Part shown: positions 48,057-61,750 of the stretch, in pieces
Layout: the number at the start of each line of letters is the position of its first letter
Position numbering within the stretch: the first letter of the stretch is position 1
Source of the DNA: Anarhynchus alexandrinus
Lineage: Eukaryota; Chordata; Aves; Charadriiformes; Charadriidae
Direction of reading: 5' to 3'
Length of the DNA: 64,000 bases
Assembly: GCA_008711295.1 (NCBI GenBank)
Contig: VUYV01000295.1
Coordinates: forward strand, 221,040 to 285,039
Made by a program: the position numbers and the translations under genes
Notes under the pieces: model-generated
Databases searched by the model: none
What the model was told of the DNA's origin: nothing
What the model saw: only the letters and a program-made list of their open reading frames with translations

Positions 48057-50420
48057 GTGAGTGCGCGATATGTGGGCAACCATAAAGAGTCTGATACAAA
48101 GGCTTAGTAACTCTTTGTGTGGTCTCCTCCTCCTCTTTCTCCTGGAAAGTATGGAATGTCATTGCAGATGCTTCTTGGACTTTTCATGTGGTATTGGAGC
48201 TTGATCATTTTAAGAAATGACTGAAATGATGTTGTGTTATGCTTTAGAAATGTTGTTAAATGGCTGTTTTTCTGAACTAGCGCTCTTTCCCTGGGTTTCT
48301 ACTGATGAGTGCTTAGAGCCACCCTGGGAAGTTTTGGGTTGGAAGTTACTCCTTCAGGGTTCGTTTCCTTTTTTTTGTAATGTAAAACTTGACGCTTTTG
48401 GATCCCAAACCATTGCATGGTTTAGTTTCCACAGCGTACATAGCATTGTAACAAAAATACGGAGTGGTTGGCCCCTTCTTCTTGGGGCAGGGGTCCAGCC
48501 AGCTTTAAACAGCATTTTTGGCATTTTGGCTCAGGGAACAAAGGAAGGACATTTTGGGTACTGAACACCTTTGGTTTCCACTGGAAGAAGTAAGCACAAC
48601 TGAATGCTTTTAGTGGTGCTTGAGCCATGCGTGAAATGAGATGGTTTATTCCAGGAACTTTCAAGCAGTCTTTAGCAACCTCAGGTATTCCATTGTTATG
48701 AATCTCTAGAGTATAAAAGGCTAAAGCCATGTTGGCTTGAGTGACTTGGCATCAGTCTCGCATGTATTCCATGCTAACCTCTGGAGCGTCAGCTGCCAGG
48801 CTTGGGGAATGCTTTGCAATGAATTAATAGCTGATTTAAATAATAGTTATAGTAATGCCCTGTTGCCTCCTAGGTCAGCTGGGTATTCTTAGTTGCACAG
48901 CCCCTGTGAAGATCTGCACGCTGGTGTCACGTAAAGGCTTGAGAATAAGTTCTCTGAATGTTGTTTTAAGGGTTTTAAAAAGAACTAAAGTTAATAACCA
49001 GTTCACAAAGTAGGTGATGCCTTCACAGAAGTTATGTGCCACCAAAACACGTCAGGAATCCTGATACAATGGTACACTAATAGAACTGTTGGTTGATAGA
49101 TTCAGCGTAGCAGCTTTTTACCAAATTAGCTGTTTCCACACCACCTACAAGGAGTACTTCCTTCTGAGCATGGCTTAACTGTGACTCACACTGGAATGCA
49201 TGTAGAAATACAGCAAAATTTGTCATTTCTTCAGCCTGTGGAGTTTGGGGATCTACCAATAGGAGGAGTAGAAGCTTTACCAGGTCAGAGCCCATCACAT
49301 TACTTTAAATTAATTGCAAAACAAAAAGAAATGTTCATCTGCCTCCTGTTTTTGGTTCAGGATGTATGGTGACAGCTCAAAGGTTCGTATCTCTATTTTA
49401 ATTCTGCTTGCCTATTGCACTAGAAATAGCTGGTCTAAAGCCTCTTCTTTTTGTGAAGACTTATCTAGAGAAATACTGTGATAATGACATAAAGCTCAGA
49501 CTGTAATCTGAGTTACAGAATTTGTCAGATTGTAACTGAGAGGCAGAGGATGTTTGGTCAGGCTGCCTAATGCTTTATCCTTTCTTTTCTTTGTTTTTGT
49601 TAAATCTCTTGAACTTGAAGGTCATCAAACAGTTGAGAAGACGAACTGCATATGTGAAAGAGTTAATGTCATCTCCTCCATTACATAAATTGAGAAATTC
49701 ATGTTAATATCTCACTGCAGTTTTCCACTGTGAACAGGAAGCCAAGATTTCATACATCTAATCTCATTCGGTTCCTTTTTTTTTTTAATGTACAAAAACC
49801 TAGATATTTGGATACAACTTGACATTCTTCCAAAAACAAGTCCAGATACTAAGTCATTTCTATATCTTACGTAGACGAAACTTAAGGCAAAGCCATACTT
49901 TATTATATAATATATGCAATTCACTTTTATTGACCCAGTCAGGATGAGGGACTTCTTGGTCATGTGTAGATGTAGAAAGGTCCCTTCACTACTTGTGAAG
50001 CCTACTTGCCTACATCGAGGGGATTTCGTCTGGTGAGGAAGGTTGAAATAATAGATTTCTAGCCGTAATGTATTTCTTCATTCCTTCTCTTCCTGCTTCC
50101 TTGAAAAGCATTTTTCTGTGGAAAATTGGAAGGCTTATTGTTGTGAGATGTGCTTGGTGGAAACAGATTGTTTTTGCAAAGGTGGTAAGAATGATATGTT
50201 GATATTGTTGAGTTAAATCCAGATTGATGCAGATTATCTGATTCTCCTACTTACTGCGCGCTGCGGACGGTCAGACTTGCCAGATCACGTGGAAAATAAG
50301 GAGACTGCACTCTTCAGTTTGAAACACACTTCTGAATGTAAAGTGAATGTATCTTTCAGTCAGTTTAAAGTTTCCACTTTCATTGCAGTTTTGGTCTTTG
50401 ATACAGAATTGTAAAAGAGA

Positions 50421-50435
50421 GTGTGTGTGTGTGTT
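50421..50435. repeat. (GT)7 microsatellite
   Basis: Seven GT units in AT-rich intron 2 sequence. Confidence 0.9.
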
Positions 50436-50890
50436 AAATAATCTTGAGGATTCAACAAATGGCTTTTAAGGGGAAAAAAAATCCTAGCTATTGCATCTCG
50501 TGATTAGTACTGACCATGTACTTCTGTCAGGTGACTATTACAAGGGCATATTTGAGAACCAACAGATGATTTAGGGAACGTCAGGCAATTACGAAAACGC
50601 CTGGTCTTATTTTCTGTGTACTGCTGTAAAATTCAAGTACGGCTAGTTGTGTGCGTACACACGCTATGTACACTAATTAAACCTATGTCCATTTGGGCTC
50701 AAGGTACTTCTGTTGTTAATAAGCAGAATTTTTACATGCACTCATTGCTTCAGTCGTTGAGCGTACTTTAGATGGACACACCATTTTTTCAGTCCAGCTG
50801 GGACCTTGCAGATGCTCTGTGGAGGGCAGTTGCCCGTGACTGTCCTATTAACGTGTCCCTGCTGGTGCTCTGGGCTTGTGTCCTGGGCTT

Positions 50891-50916
50891 GCTGAGCACC
50901 ACTGCTGAGCACCACT
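50891..50916. repeat. 13-bp tandem duplication
   Basis: GCTGAGCACCACT is repeated exactly at 50891-50903 and 50904-50916. Confidence 0.9.
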
Positions 50917-51227
50917 GCATACTCTTGTACAGAGAGGTGAGCAGCGAGAGAGGAAGCCGTGCAGCTCAATATCCGTGTGAGTGGTTGGACAGGCAGAGTG
51001 CTAAATTAGCAGCTCAGCCAGCAAAACTAGCATCCAACAAAAGTAGGATTTCTCTAAAGGCTTTCTACGCTGTCGGTGTCGAAACTCTTCCTGTTGGATG
51101 CGTTAGCCCTTTGCTTTGCTGTGCAGATCCAGGACTGGTACTGGCACTGTGGTTGTAACCCCCATCACGCTAATGCTGAACGACCCATACGCCCTGAACC
51201 ACGATGCCCTCTGTTTTTATACTATAA

Positions 51228-51286
51228 AAAATATGGCTTGTTCTCTTCAAAGAAGAGAAAATATGGCTTGTTCTCTTCAAAGGAGC
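51228..51286. repeat. 30-bp tandem duplication
   Basis: The unit AAAATATGGCTTGTTCTCTT followed by CAAAGAAGAG occurs at 51228-51257 and again at 51258-51286 with one substitution. The near identity points to a recent duplication. Confidence 0.9.
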
Positions 51287-51417
51287 ACTGGATGGGGTAT
51301 TTGTTTATCCACAAAGCAGATACTGGTTTGGATTTTTGAGTCTGGGATTTTTCCAGGGTTAACCTGAAGGTAATTCAGACCGCTTTTTGTGGAACTGACT
51401 GCTAAAACCCACAGTCA

Positions 51418-51478
51418 GATCCTGACCCATCTATATTCAGCAGAAACCGTGGCCGGATCCTGACCCATCTACCTTCAG
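51418..51478. repeat. 37-bp-period direct repeat
   Basis: GATCCTGACCCATCTA plus TTCAGC occurs at 51418-51441 and again at 51455-51478, with a more diverged spacer. It is a short local duplication 130 bp from the tandem repeat at 51228. Confidence 0.8.
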
Positions 51479-52398
51479 CCAGGCTCTGTCCTGCTACTCG
51501 TGTTCCCTCATGCCTGACTGTTCCCTGCTCGGCCAGCCTTGTATTTAGAAATCCCTGCTCTTTGCCTTGCCCCACGTACCCTGATCTGCCCTAAAACCAG
51601 TTGTTAGTTTGCGAGTACGTGGCAGGTATTGTGTTTTAGCCTGTTGCTGCTCCTGGGTGGTTCTTTCATTCTCGCTTATCTGCAGCTATAGGCTAAAACA
51701 GCAAGTACAGATATGCGCTGGGGCTGGTATTTGAGAGCCAGAGGTCCTCCGCTATTCTGGTTCCCATGTGATAATAAAAGAAATTGGTTTCACACCAAGA
51801 TGCAACAGGGGCTTTGTTTAGGCTTTTTATGTGACTTAAGAAATAAAAGCAAGCAAGCCTAAACCAACCTCGAGCTTTGTTTAACCTAAAATGTTCCATG
51901 TAGTTTTTGAGGTGTATGTAAGGTTTTATGGGAGGCACATTTTTTATTTTCTTTAAACCAAAAAGTAATTTCAAATGGGGGGGATAGGGGGAAGTGAAAA
52001 CCTTTTCTTTGGAAAATTTCAGAATCATTAATTGTGCCTTTTCTTGGTTCCAGCTGTTCAATATGTATGCGTAATGGTAAGAGAAAAAGGCAGCCCAACG
52101 GAATAGATGTTGAATGGCTGAGACAGAATTTGATGTTTGGAGCCAAGTAAGTGAGGGAGAGTAATGAGAGGTCGAAACAAAACAGAATTCTCCGTGGGTG
52201 TAAGAAAAATAAAACTAGACTGCAGCTCTTTGCCTGCATGGGACTGTGAGGATGCTGCAATTATAGTTCCTATTGAAACCACTAGTTATGTTGTTTGAAA
52301 TTGGAGGGATGTGAATACAGAGGAGAAATGACACCATACTGGAAGAATATCTTCAAATTCCCTTTTCTGTCTTTTGTTTTTATCTTATAAATTCAAGA

Positions 52399-52590
52399 TC
52401 ACAGAATTGCACAGAGTCGCAGAATGGTAGGGCTTGGAAGGGACCTCTAGAGATCATCTAGGCCACCCCCCCTGCTAAAGCAGGGTCACCTACAGCAGGT
52501 CGCATAGGATCGCATCCAGGTGGATTTTGAATATCTCCAGAGAAGGAGATTCCACAACCTCTCTGGGCAGCCTGTGCCAGTGCTCTGTCA
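52399..52590 (-). mobile_element. CR1 LINE 3' fragment, antisense
   Basis: Read on the minus strand this is a CR1 3' end; on the plus strand it begins CACAGAATTGCACAGAG and continues AGGGCTTGGAAGGGACCTCT. The block with CTAAAGCAGGGTCACCT and AATATCTCCAGAGAAGGAGA differs from the two other antisense copies, so it belongs to a different CR1 subfamily. It is truncated after about 190 bp. Confidence 0.9.
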
Positions 52591-55500
52591 AAGATGTGTC
52601 ATCTGCTCAGTCCGGTTTTGCATGTGAAGGATAAAGGGAGATCTGTGTCCAGAGGACGTTTCCAAAACACAATTGTCTTTGTCCTTTCTAAGTGAAAAGA
52701 TGTGTTTCTCACTGGAATTGCAAAAGAGATTTTATACTCTTTTGAACGTTATTTTTGGGATAGTGAGAAAAAGAGATTGTTGATGTTTTGGGATTTGGCC
52801 TTTTCTAAAAGCCTACCTGAAAGTAAAGAATAAAGTCTACAGATTTGTATTCACTGCATGAAAGTGTGGCAGAATCACAGCTCTCTTACCAGATTTTAGG
52901 GGAGACAAGCTGGAATGGAAATAATGACTAAGACTGTGAGGATCACTTGCTGAACAGCCTATGGAGATGTAGTGGATGCCAGTCTATGCTATGTTCGACT
53001 CGTAGCCACTGTTTTCCACAAAAGGTTTGCCCTGGAGTTCACGTGCAGTGCCCACCTTTTACAAATGCCGAAATTTGCTTCCCAGAAATCAGTCTCCTGT
53101 AGCCTCTTAAGGACAGACGGGTAATCGAAATGTGCTTGGATGGATTCCAACTATCTCAACAGGTAATTTGTAAAGAGTAGCCTGGCCTTCTTACCATTCC
53201 TGCTGTCTTCTGCCAATTGTGTTGGGAGGGAGGTCATGTTAGCGTAAATCACTAGAAACAAGCGTTGGACAGCACTTGGCTGAGGTCAGGTCTCCATGGC
53301 ATGATTCTAAAACCCAAATTTTGGCTTACTGGTATTTCCTCATTTTGTGACCTAATACATACTTTGTTCATTCCATATGGTAGATGTTTTTCTAAAATAC
53401 TAAGTTTTTTCTCTAGCCTAAGCCTTGCAAAATTGAAGTATAAGAGCACTGCTCTCATGCCTCAACAGAACCAATCATTCTATCCCAAGAAAACTATAGA
53501 TGTCTTTGGTGAAACCTGCTTTCCTGAAACCACGCTGACCGGTATTCCTGTTTTATTCTCTGATTCATTGCTGGTAGAGAACTGAGAGCAGTTGTTCCAT
53601 AGTGTTGCTGGAGAGTGTGTCAGAATAACCCGTCTTTTCCTCTTTTTAAATATCACAGTTGTAGTAGTAAATCTTTGGTTCTTGGAAACTTTTCCACTTG
53701 CCCAAGATTTGTTAAAATACATTGTGCGATGTGCTGCTTGTCTAATTTCTTGAAGACTCAGAGTGTGAGTTATTCTCATCTGTGAAGAAATTCTCCTATG
53801 TTACTTTTAGAAGCAAAAAAATTGTATTACTGACTGCACGAAGCGTATATTAAATGTCCCCTATTTTGAAGTCATCATGATAGCTACTTTTTCTTCCTGC
53901 ATGATCTAGATTGCCACGTAAAGAGCAGTTTGTCCTGTTATTTAGCGAGGCCTGTTAGTCTGGTGATATAACGTGCCAACCAACTCTCCTTTAGTTTTAT
54001 TAGTTATGACTGCAATCGCAAAGCACTGTGATTTTGAAATGTCTATAGCCAGTAGCAGCATATTTTTACATAAAATGCTACCCTTTCTTGGTTGGTTTTT
54101 TTTTCCATTTTCTACTTTAAGTGCAAGTTATCATCATCAATTTTAGTTTTCCAGTCTCATGACCACCTGCTTTCAGCAATACCAGCCATAATCCATTTCT
54201 TATTGTCCATGAGCCTCTCTAACTCTTCTTGTTTATTGTATATTCTCTTAATGTTAATATACAGATGGTGTAAAACTCTGTTCCTTCCACCTGCTTTTAT
54301 GGTTGGATCTGTCACAAGCTGGCAACACAGCACTGCTGAACATACTGGGATATTCATATCCTGCTCTCCCCAATACTGTGCTCTCCCACAGGCTAGTTTG
54401 CTGCCCTCTGAGCATCAGCATAACTAATTTAACACGAAAAGGCCGATGCTTTCAGTGCTAGGTGGTGACGGAAAGATCCACGTAGCCTTTTCTTCGTATA
54501 ACAGTGTTCTCTGCAAAATCAAAAGCCCTCCTTACTGCCCTGCTTCCTCCACCTGGGCAGTCACCTCCAAGAATGAGAGTATTCGCTGCGGGAGAGCTAC
54601 AGAGGTAAACCCGGGCGTCCACTGACGTCTTTACTCTTTGTGGACCAGGACAAGTGTTTGTTGCAAAATGGTACCTATCGTGTTTTGATGTAAACAGTGG
54701 GTTCGCTCAGGAGTTGGGTTCTGCTATTCTCCATTTTTATTTTGAGAGAAGACTTAATCCAAAGACTAAGACTAAGGTTCCCATCCTTGACAGAGCACTT
54801 TGTCTGTTTACCGTTCAGTGCCTCACAGCTGGCTGCCAGAGCTCGCGGAGCGCTTCTCTGAGCATTTTGCATGACTTGGTCTGATCCCTTTCTCTCCAGT
54901 CTGTGATCTCGCATGGCCCCACCAGGATGCAGATTTGATCACAGCTTGCACTTAGGTAATATTTTGGAGTTTTAAATTTGTCCTTCTGTCATTTCTCCAA
55001 GACCACGACTGTGCTTAACTTAAACTTTTTCTGGAGTGTAGACATTTGAGAGTACTTCTTGCCTCTATATTTTCATTTTCCTTCCATAATTCCCAAGTTT
55101 CCTTCTCAACATCTCAGAAATATTAGACGTTAATTTTAGAGGAATCTATATTCTGATGTTTAAATTCATGAATATATAAGCCTGAATGTCTCAAAAAAGT
55201 CAACTTGTGCCCCATAACGTTGCTGGTTGTAAGTATTCAGAAATTCTAAAAATGCTTTAAAATCATGAGCTCATAAAAATAATATATATTAGGGATGGTG
55301 GTGGTAGTTGTCTTCCTGTTTTCCGAACCACTAGGATTCTTGTTTTCCAGTTCTATCCATCTGGGACAGAAGTTACTTTTTAAAGTAAAGCTTTGATTCT
55401 CCCTTACCCATTTGACTTTAGAATAAGAAAGTGAAAGGAAAACATGTCAAATGATAAATCTTACAATAGCGTTGCAGGATAATGTACTACTGGGGATTTT

Positions 55501-55623
55501 CCTTACCCCCATTTCAGTGTCATCTGTTCTCGTGCCACCCAGCTGGATGATTAAGGTTATGGTGCAAGTCCAAACCTCTTTCTTGGAATCTTCTCTTTGG
55601 TTGTGTCTGTATTTCTAATGTGT

Positions 55624-56058
55624 CATAGAATCATAGAATGGTTTGTGTTGAAAGGGACCTTGAAGATCCCAACGTTCCAACCCCCCTGCCATACGCAGNC
55701 CAGGTTGCTCAAAGCCCCATCCAACCTGGCCTTTAACAACTCCAGGGATGGGGCATTCACAGCTTCCCTGGGCAACCTGTGCCTCACCACCCTCAGAGTA
55801 AAAAATTACTTCCTAATATCTATTCTAAATCTACCCTCTTCCAGTTTGAAGCTATTATCCCTCATCCTATCACTACATGCCCTTGTAAAAACTCCCTCCC
55901 CAGCTTTCCTGTAGCCCCTTTAGGTACCGTAAGGGGCTATAAGGTCTCCCCTGGAGCCTTCTCTTCTCCAGGCTGAACAGACCCAACTCTCCCAGCCTGT
56001 CCTCACAGCAGATGTGCTCCAGCTCTCTGATCATCTTCCTGTCCCTCCTCTGGACCCG
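55624..56058 (-). mobile_element. CR1 LINE fragment, antisense
   Basis: The plus strand starts ATAGAATCATAGAATGG, the reverse complement of the CR1 3' terminus. It runs through AGGCTGAACAGACCC to a 5' truncation near TGGACCCGTC. One ambiguous base lies at 55699. Minus-strand coding is interrupted. The copy is more decayed than the related one at 61751. Confidence 0.95.
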
Positions 56059-56090
56059 TCACGTAGTCCTTTTAGAAAAGACACCTCACA

Positions 56091-56157
56091 GAAACAAATG
56101 ACATTGTTTCCAAGTCACTGTCTACTTGAGGACAGTGACAATTACTTGAAGTAATTG
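56091..56157. repeat. Three abutting perfect inverted repeats
   Basis: First, GAAACAA/TTGTTTC at 56091-56110 (7-bp arms, 6-nt centre). Second, GTCACTGTC/GACAGTGAC at 56114-56139 (9-bp arms, 8-nt centre). Third, CAATTACTT/AAGTAATTG at 56139-56157 (9-bp arms, 1-nt centre). They lie 33 bp beyond the 5' truncation of an antisense CR1 copy and are not CR1 sequence. Confidence 0.9.
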
Positions 56158-59100
56158 CTTAGTGTGTACCAAAATTGCTTTATTTGCCATCAGCAAGGAG
56201 GCTGCACGTGCATTTTCTGCGTGGAGTGGATTTACTAGACCTTTAAGCTCACAGCAGCAGATTTAACAGTACAGATCCAGGGCTAGGGAGGCTTCTATTT
56301 CATCTCTGTTTTGGGGGCACAAGGAAGCTCTCCTCTTCCTTCTCCGTCCAACCTTCTAGGTCTCACGCTAACCCACGCCACGGTCGGTGGTCAGCTTCCC
56401 CGTGCCGTTAAAGGGAAGTCAAGCAAGCCTTGTAACTAATTTTGGGAGAGAAGAGGCTTTGCTGGAAAGGCCAGGGAAGGCTCTGCAGCTGTCCACCCGT
56501 TTCCTGCGCTGCGGGCAGTCCTGCAGGGGACACCTTCCAAGTCAGCCGACCGTAAGGAGGAGAGGACATGCGTCGTACGGTGTGTGCCTCTGCTGTGAGC
56601 CGGGGCGGGCATTTCACAGTGGCCTTCTGCTGGCACTTACTGCTGTGTTTTGGATCTGAAGGTACTCAGACCTACCGTGTTTCCACAGAAGAACCATTTA
56701 AATTGTCTTTTTTCCCTACTCTTTTTAAAGATCAGTTTATAAATAAATAAGGGATTAGTCTTCATCAGGCACATAACGATGTGCTTTAGGTTAATGAGAG
56801 CTGGACCCTTACCGCTTGCTGTACTGATTGTAAGAGATGAACCGGACTGTCTCCTTCCAGTCTGCATTTCTACCCTTACCAGGGCTTCTTAGCCTGTCTG
56901 TCGTTTTGCGTATCTCTGCCGACATTAGATGTTAAATTTCCTTTTGAGTATTCTGTTCTGCAGGGAACAAACTGTTAGCAACATCCTTTTGCTAGGAAAG
57001 ACTCTTCCAGGTAGTCTGGGAGTTTATTCTTCAAGTATATTCTCATTGTCTTTCCCAACCTTTGTAAAGAAAACCGGAGGCTGGATTAAAAATTAACACT
57101 CTTTCCATCTCTTTTTTCCATCTCCCTCCCATAGTAGGGGCGTATACAAAATGAGAGTTAATTCCAAGCAAACGTGTACATTTTTTTTTTTATTAGTATT
57201 TGGAGAAAAGATTCATTTTAGATACAGAAATATTCTTGCAACAAGAATTATTTCTGAATAAGCAGTACGCTTCCCTGTGCTCCCTTTACTGCAGGAGGGA
57301 TGCAATGACTCTGCTGTGTAATTCAGTGAAGTACCTTTCATGCACTTTTTGCTCCTACCACGGGCTCACGGTGATGACCCAGCCGGCTCTGTCAAGAACC
57401 CCCTTTCCTTTCCTGCATTCTCCCTCTGCTCTTATTTCTGTCTATGAAGGAGCTTGCAGCAAGCTAAAGCTGCTTATCAAATAATCAATCGATAAGGGTA
57501 AAGGTTATAGGGTATCCTGTAATTAAAAAGCCTATTTTGAACTATTAATAGATTGTGGTTACTTTAAAAGCAAGCTCCGTCGTGTTCTTGCTTCCCCCCC
57601 ACCCCCCGGTGGCTCCTTCCCTGCCCATAGCTCTACACTCAGGTAAACAGAAGAAGACACAGTCGGGGAGGTAAGCGTGGAAGTCAGCGTGGGGTCTGCC
57701 TTCCCCATGCTGTATGCATCCTCCTTTGCTGTCTCCTGCACCAGCTCCTCTTTCCTGTTCGCAGGCTGACTGGGAAAGGCACTGGCATTTTGCGGGGGGC
57801 CAGGCCAGAAGGGCTGCCCCGTTTCCAAGGCTGAGCTTTGGTGCGCGTAGAGAGCCCACCTGGGGAGCAGGGCAAACCGCCGGGTTCCTCTCCTGCCGTA
57901 CCCATCACCGGAGTTACCAGTGTAATGGGGAAACGGGTTCCTTTGCAAGTGGGAGGGGAGGTGGGGGGAACAAGTGGCGGTCCTTTCCAACCGCTCCTGA
58001 AGGTAGTCGCGTCCGTCTGATCAAGCTGACCAAAAAAATGTTGCGAGGGAAGAGAAATCTTAGTATTTCTGCCGTGGTGGTGCTCAGTCTGGGCCTTTGT
58101 GTGAGGGTTGTGGGAGCCACGTGTCAGAAGAGGTAGTGCCCACTTCAGAGATCTTGCAGCTAATTAAAGATTACACACGGAGACAGCTTCGGTTTTGGAT
58201 AGCATTGTGAAGAGCTCAGAAAAATCAGAAATGCCACAATTGAAGTCGTCCACAACTATCTGTGCTACGCTGCAAGGTGCAAGAAATGGCAGAAAAGGAA
58301 GAAGGACACAGGGAGAGGAGCTAAAGTGCATGAATATCTTATGGGAGGCTGAGCACTGCCAGAAAGAGAAAATCCCCCGCTCTGTTGTAATCCCCATGTT
58401 CCTTAAACGTCTTCCCCCACTGCGTAGCGTTTCAGTGACACTGAAAGAGGCTGCTTGGTTATCCCAAGAGCATGAGTACAGCTCAGCTTCTTTGCTGAGG
58501 AGAACATCAGTAAGTACTGATTAACGTTCCAACTAGGAACTTAGGACCAAGTAAGGCTCCTATTTTCAGAGGAAAAGTAATAATCCTGTCTTTGGTGGCT
58601 CATTTTCACTCACCTTTGTTTACTGCAGTTTAGGGCTTGTAGCTCAGCAGCGTTCTGAACTTGTCAGCAGACAATGTCACTGTGTCTTGTGGAGTTACAC
58701 GTGGAGCCCAGCAGCTCTTCCTAAATTTGCGTGTACGTACTCCTTTGTGGCTAACATACCTTCTTGGACATATATTGCCAGGAGCTTTTCCGTCCCTTCT
58801 CTAAAGCGGTGTGACTTACAGCCTGCTTCTGAGCCATCAGCAGAGGGCTTGGCCACCCCATCCCGGAGCAGTGCAGCACTGGTGTCGGTGTGCCTTCAAA
58901 GCCTCCAGCTCAACTTCTGCTCTCCGTGGCTCTGCCTAATCTGTGTCTGTGTGAAGGAGCGCTCTTTGGTGAGCAGTCTAGGCTACCCAGCTGGCTATGG
59001 TGTTCCAGCTCAACAGTGAAGTGTACCTTGCACTTCTGAATTCCTATGTTGTCTTTTATTTTACCTATGTGGATCCTTGTTCTGGTGCTTTCCATAGCAT

Positions 59101-61750
59101 TTTGGGATATTCAAAACCAAGTGCTACCTAGAAGCGTTATGCTATTGGTATGTGTGTTCCCTCCAGAAAGATTTCCTAATGTTTGTGATGTGCATGTGTC
59201 CATGGTAGGAACACTTAATACCTCTTGAAAGATTGTCCCAGTAAGTGGTTAAGTGCAGATTTGTAGTCCTGCATTCAGGAGGTTCTGCCAAATCCCAGCT
59301 GATGCATCTAATTTGCTAAGGAATGTGGCTTCTGCTCTCTCAGCAAAGATTTCATTCCTCATGGGCAGTGGGAAACTTGCCCTTTTTATGTTATTGTTCA
59401 GCAGCTTAGCATTAAGTTTGAGACAGCCAACGTTGTTACTAAGGAGAGAAACCAGTCTGTTGGTCCCTATGTTCTTCATTCTCCTGTAGTGCGCACATAC
59501 TTGTGTTCTTGAGTCCTCCCATCCTTCTTTAGCCCTTTTGTGTGTGTGTGAGGAATGTTCTGCAGGCAGTAGCCCGCAAGGGTATCTTACACATGGTGAG
59601 GAAACCACCCATTCTGTGTCAACACATCTTCCAAACAGGTGGCTTCCTCATTTACACCCGGTGGGAGCTCGTTAGCAGTTCTTGCTCTACGGTAAGAGTG
59701 GGATCTTTCTAGAGAGAGTCAAGTATCTCATAAGAAAGCAAGCCCAAGTCCAGCAGCGCTGTCACAAAATCATGTTTTAATGTTTTCTCTGTCTCTTTTT
59801 TGCTTCTGTTTCTGCCCTGGGAAGATGACTCCTTTTCTGACACGATGGTCCTTTCAGGCTTGAGAGTTAACATCCTCAAAAGAATCTGCATTTTAAATTA
59901 TTTTTTGTATATAGACTTGCCTAGAAGAAAGCAAAATTCCTGAGATTGCCCAACATGCACTTTCCAGGGAATTATTTTTCCAGTGTGTACTTCTTTCCCC
60001 CTGAGTCCAGCAGGTTAGTTTTTTCATTTTTTTTTTTAAACCTGTCCTGTATTATTTGCCTGTTCTTCTTTTTTTTCTCCCCTGCTACTCCATAAGCCAT
60101 TTTTCTTTCTCTTCCTCTAAACTTCCCTTCTCAAGTTTACCCTCTGTTTCCCCTCATCCAGCTTTTATTTCTCTGCCTCCCCTTTTTATCCACTTAATAG
60201 CACAGGACTGGTTTTTGGTATTGTCGCAGTGTGCGGGAAATCACTGTAGACACCGCGGCTTTCTGTGGTCTGTATACCTCCAGCAAATGGAAACAGTATG
60301 AAATATTTGTTGTCATATTAAATGTTTTTTTAACTAGTCACGGGACAGATGAAGGACTGGGGGATCTTAGCTATAATCTCACTAATGTGGTGGCACCATC
60401 CATGTGATAAATTTGGCTGCTCCACCTTCAGTCTGCCCACTAATCCATCTCACCCAGGACTTTAATGTTCTGAGCTATGGAGCAGCTTCACTGGATCAAC
60501 ATTGTTTGTAGTGTACTCTTATGACAGACGGCTAACTAAAAAAGTAGGAATTTTCTATTGTTAAATTGCCAGTGACATGTAGGTTCCCACACCTTGAGGA
60601 TTTGTCCCTGGCAGTAGAAGGCAGTGAATTAGTCTAACGAGCCCTTGCATTCTTACAGATGGAAAAGCAATTTTAAGTGATTTTTTGGGGTGCCTTTTAA
60701 GCGGTATTAATGATACCTTCTCTTGCCCTTCATGTCGTGTGAAACCGGTCTCATCATTTGAAGACGGCTTCGCTGTTCCCACGGAGAGATGCGTAGAACA
60801 AAAATGTTTAAAGCCTTTTAAGACATTTCTGGAATAGTTACTACGTAGGTCACAAACTACACAATGCACAGGGATGTATGGTGAAATTTAATGTATGTGG
60901 TCGCTCTGAGGTAGTATTTACCTCATTCATCTTACCACGTGGGGGTTGCTAGTCCAAGAAGAAACGTTTTTGTGCTTCTAGGAGGTAGCAGTGGCTTCAC
61001 CAAGTGCCTGCTCACATCCACCAACCTTACTCTGTGCCATAAAGGAGAGCGCGGTGGGGAAAACATATGCGACAGTACCAAAAAGCTCGTGCGTCTGAAG
61101 CAGAGGAAGCTCTGAGTTTCAGTGGGAGGTGTCGGGCGTTTCGCACCACGGCACGAGAGAAGTCACCGGCTGCGCTGCTGCAGAAGTTTCCATTTGCGCT
61201 TGCCCGGTTCCTGCACCCGGTCTGCCGATGGCACGGGAATTACACCCTCAGTCCTTCCCAGGCCACAGACAAGAGCGAAAACCGCTACCAAAAAAAAAAA
61301 AATAAAAAAATCCTTGACTCCGGTTGCATAAAGGGTGGGCTGTGTTCCAAGGGCCCTGCTGAAAGGGACACAGGTGTCACCTGCAGGCGCGCTCACAGCT
61401 TGAGGGAGGCTGTTTTGGCTGGGGATGGCCGGCACGCCAGGTGCACTGCCAGCGCAGGATTTGGATGCTAATGAAGCAGTGGAAAAGGCTCCAGTTAGTC
61501 ACAATACAGCGGTGGCAATGACCGGGGGGGTCCGGGAGGGGTAAAACCGAGGGTACCAGTGCAGTGCTTCAGGAGAAAGGAGGTTGTGGAAAGAGAGGGT
61601 CTGTTAAGCTCTACTGCCATAGAGTAAAAGCTGCAGCACTGGCACCCCGGCCTCTCTCCTCTGTGCCCGTCGCTGCGTGCCTGTGGCCATACACACATGT
61701 GTATGTGTTTCTCTGAGAGGGGTGTTTCCCACTGCCGCTGGGCAGGGGAG

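Noticed and set aside
48217..48564. 115-codon plus-strand frame just after exon 2, considered as MAML3 exon 3
   Set aside because: It lacks the Gln-rich sequence expected after the exon 2/3 border and shows no match to the MAML family.
57714..58136. 140-codon frame in a GC-rich stretch of intron 2
   Set aside because: Equally long frames exist on the opposite strand, and there are no motifs or Gln-rich MAML content.
61067..61471. 134-codon frame in a CpG-containing stretch
   Set aside because: It passes through an A-rich homopolymer producing a Lys run, has no family resemblance, and CpG enrichment is modest.
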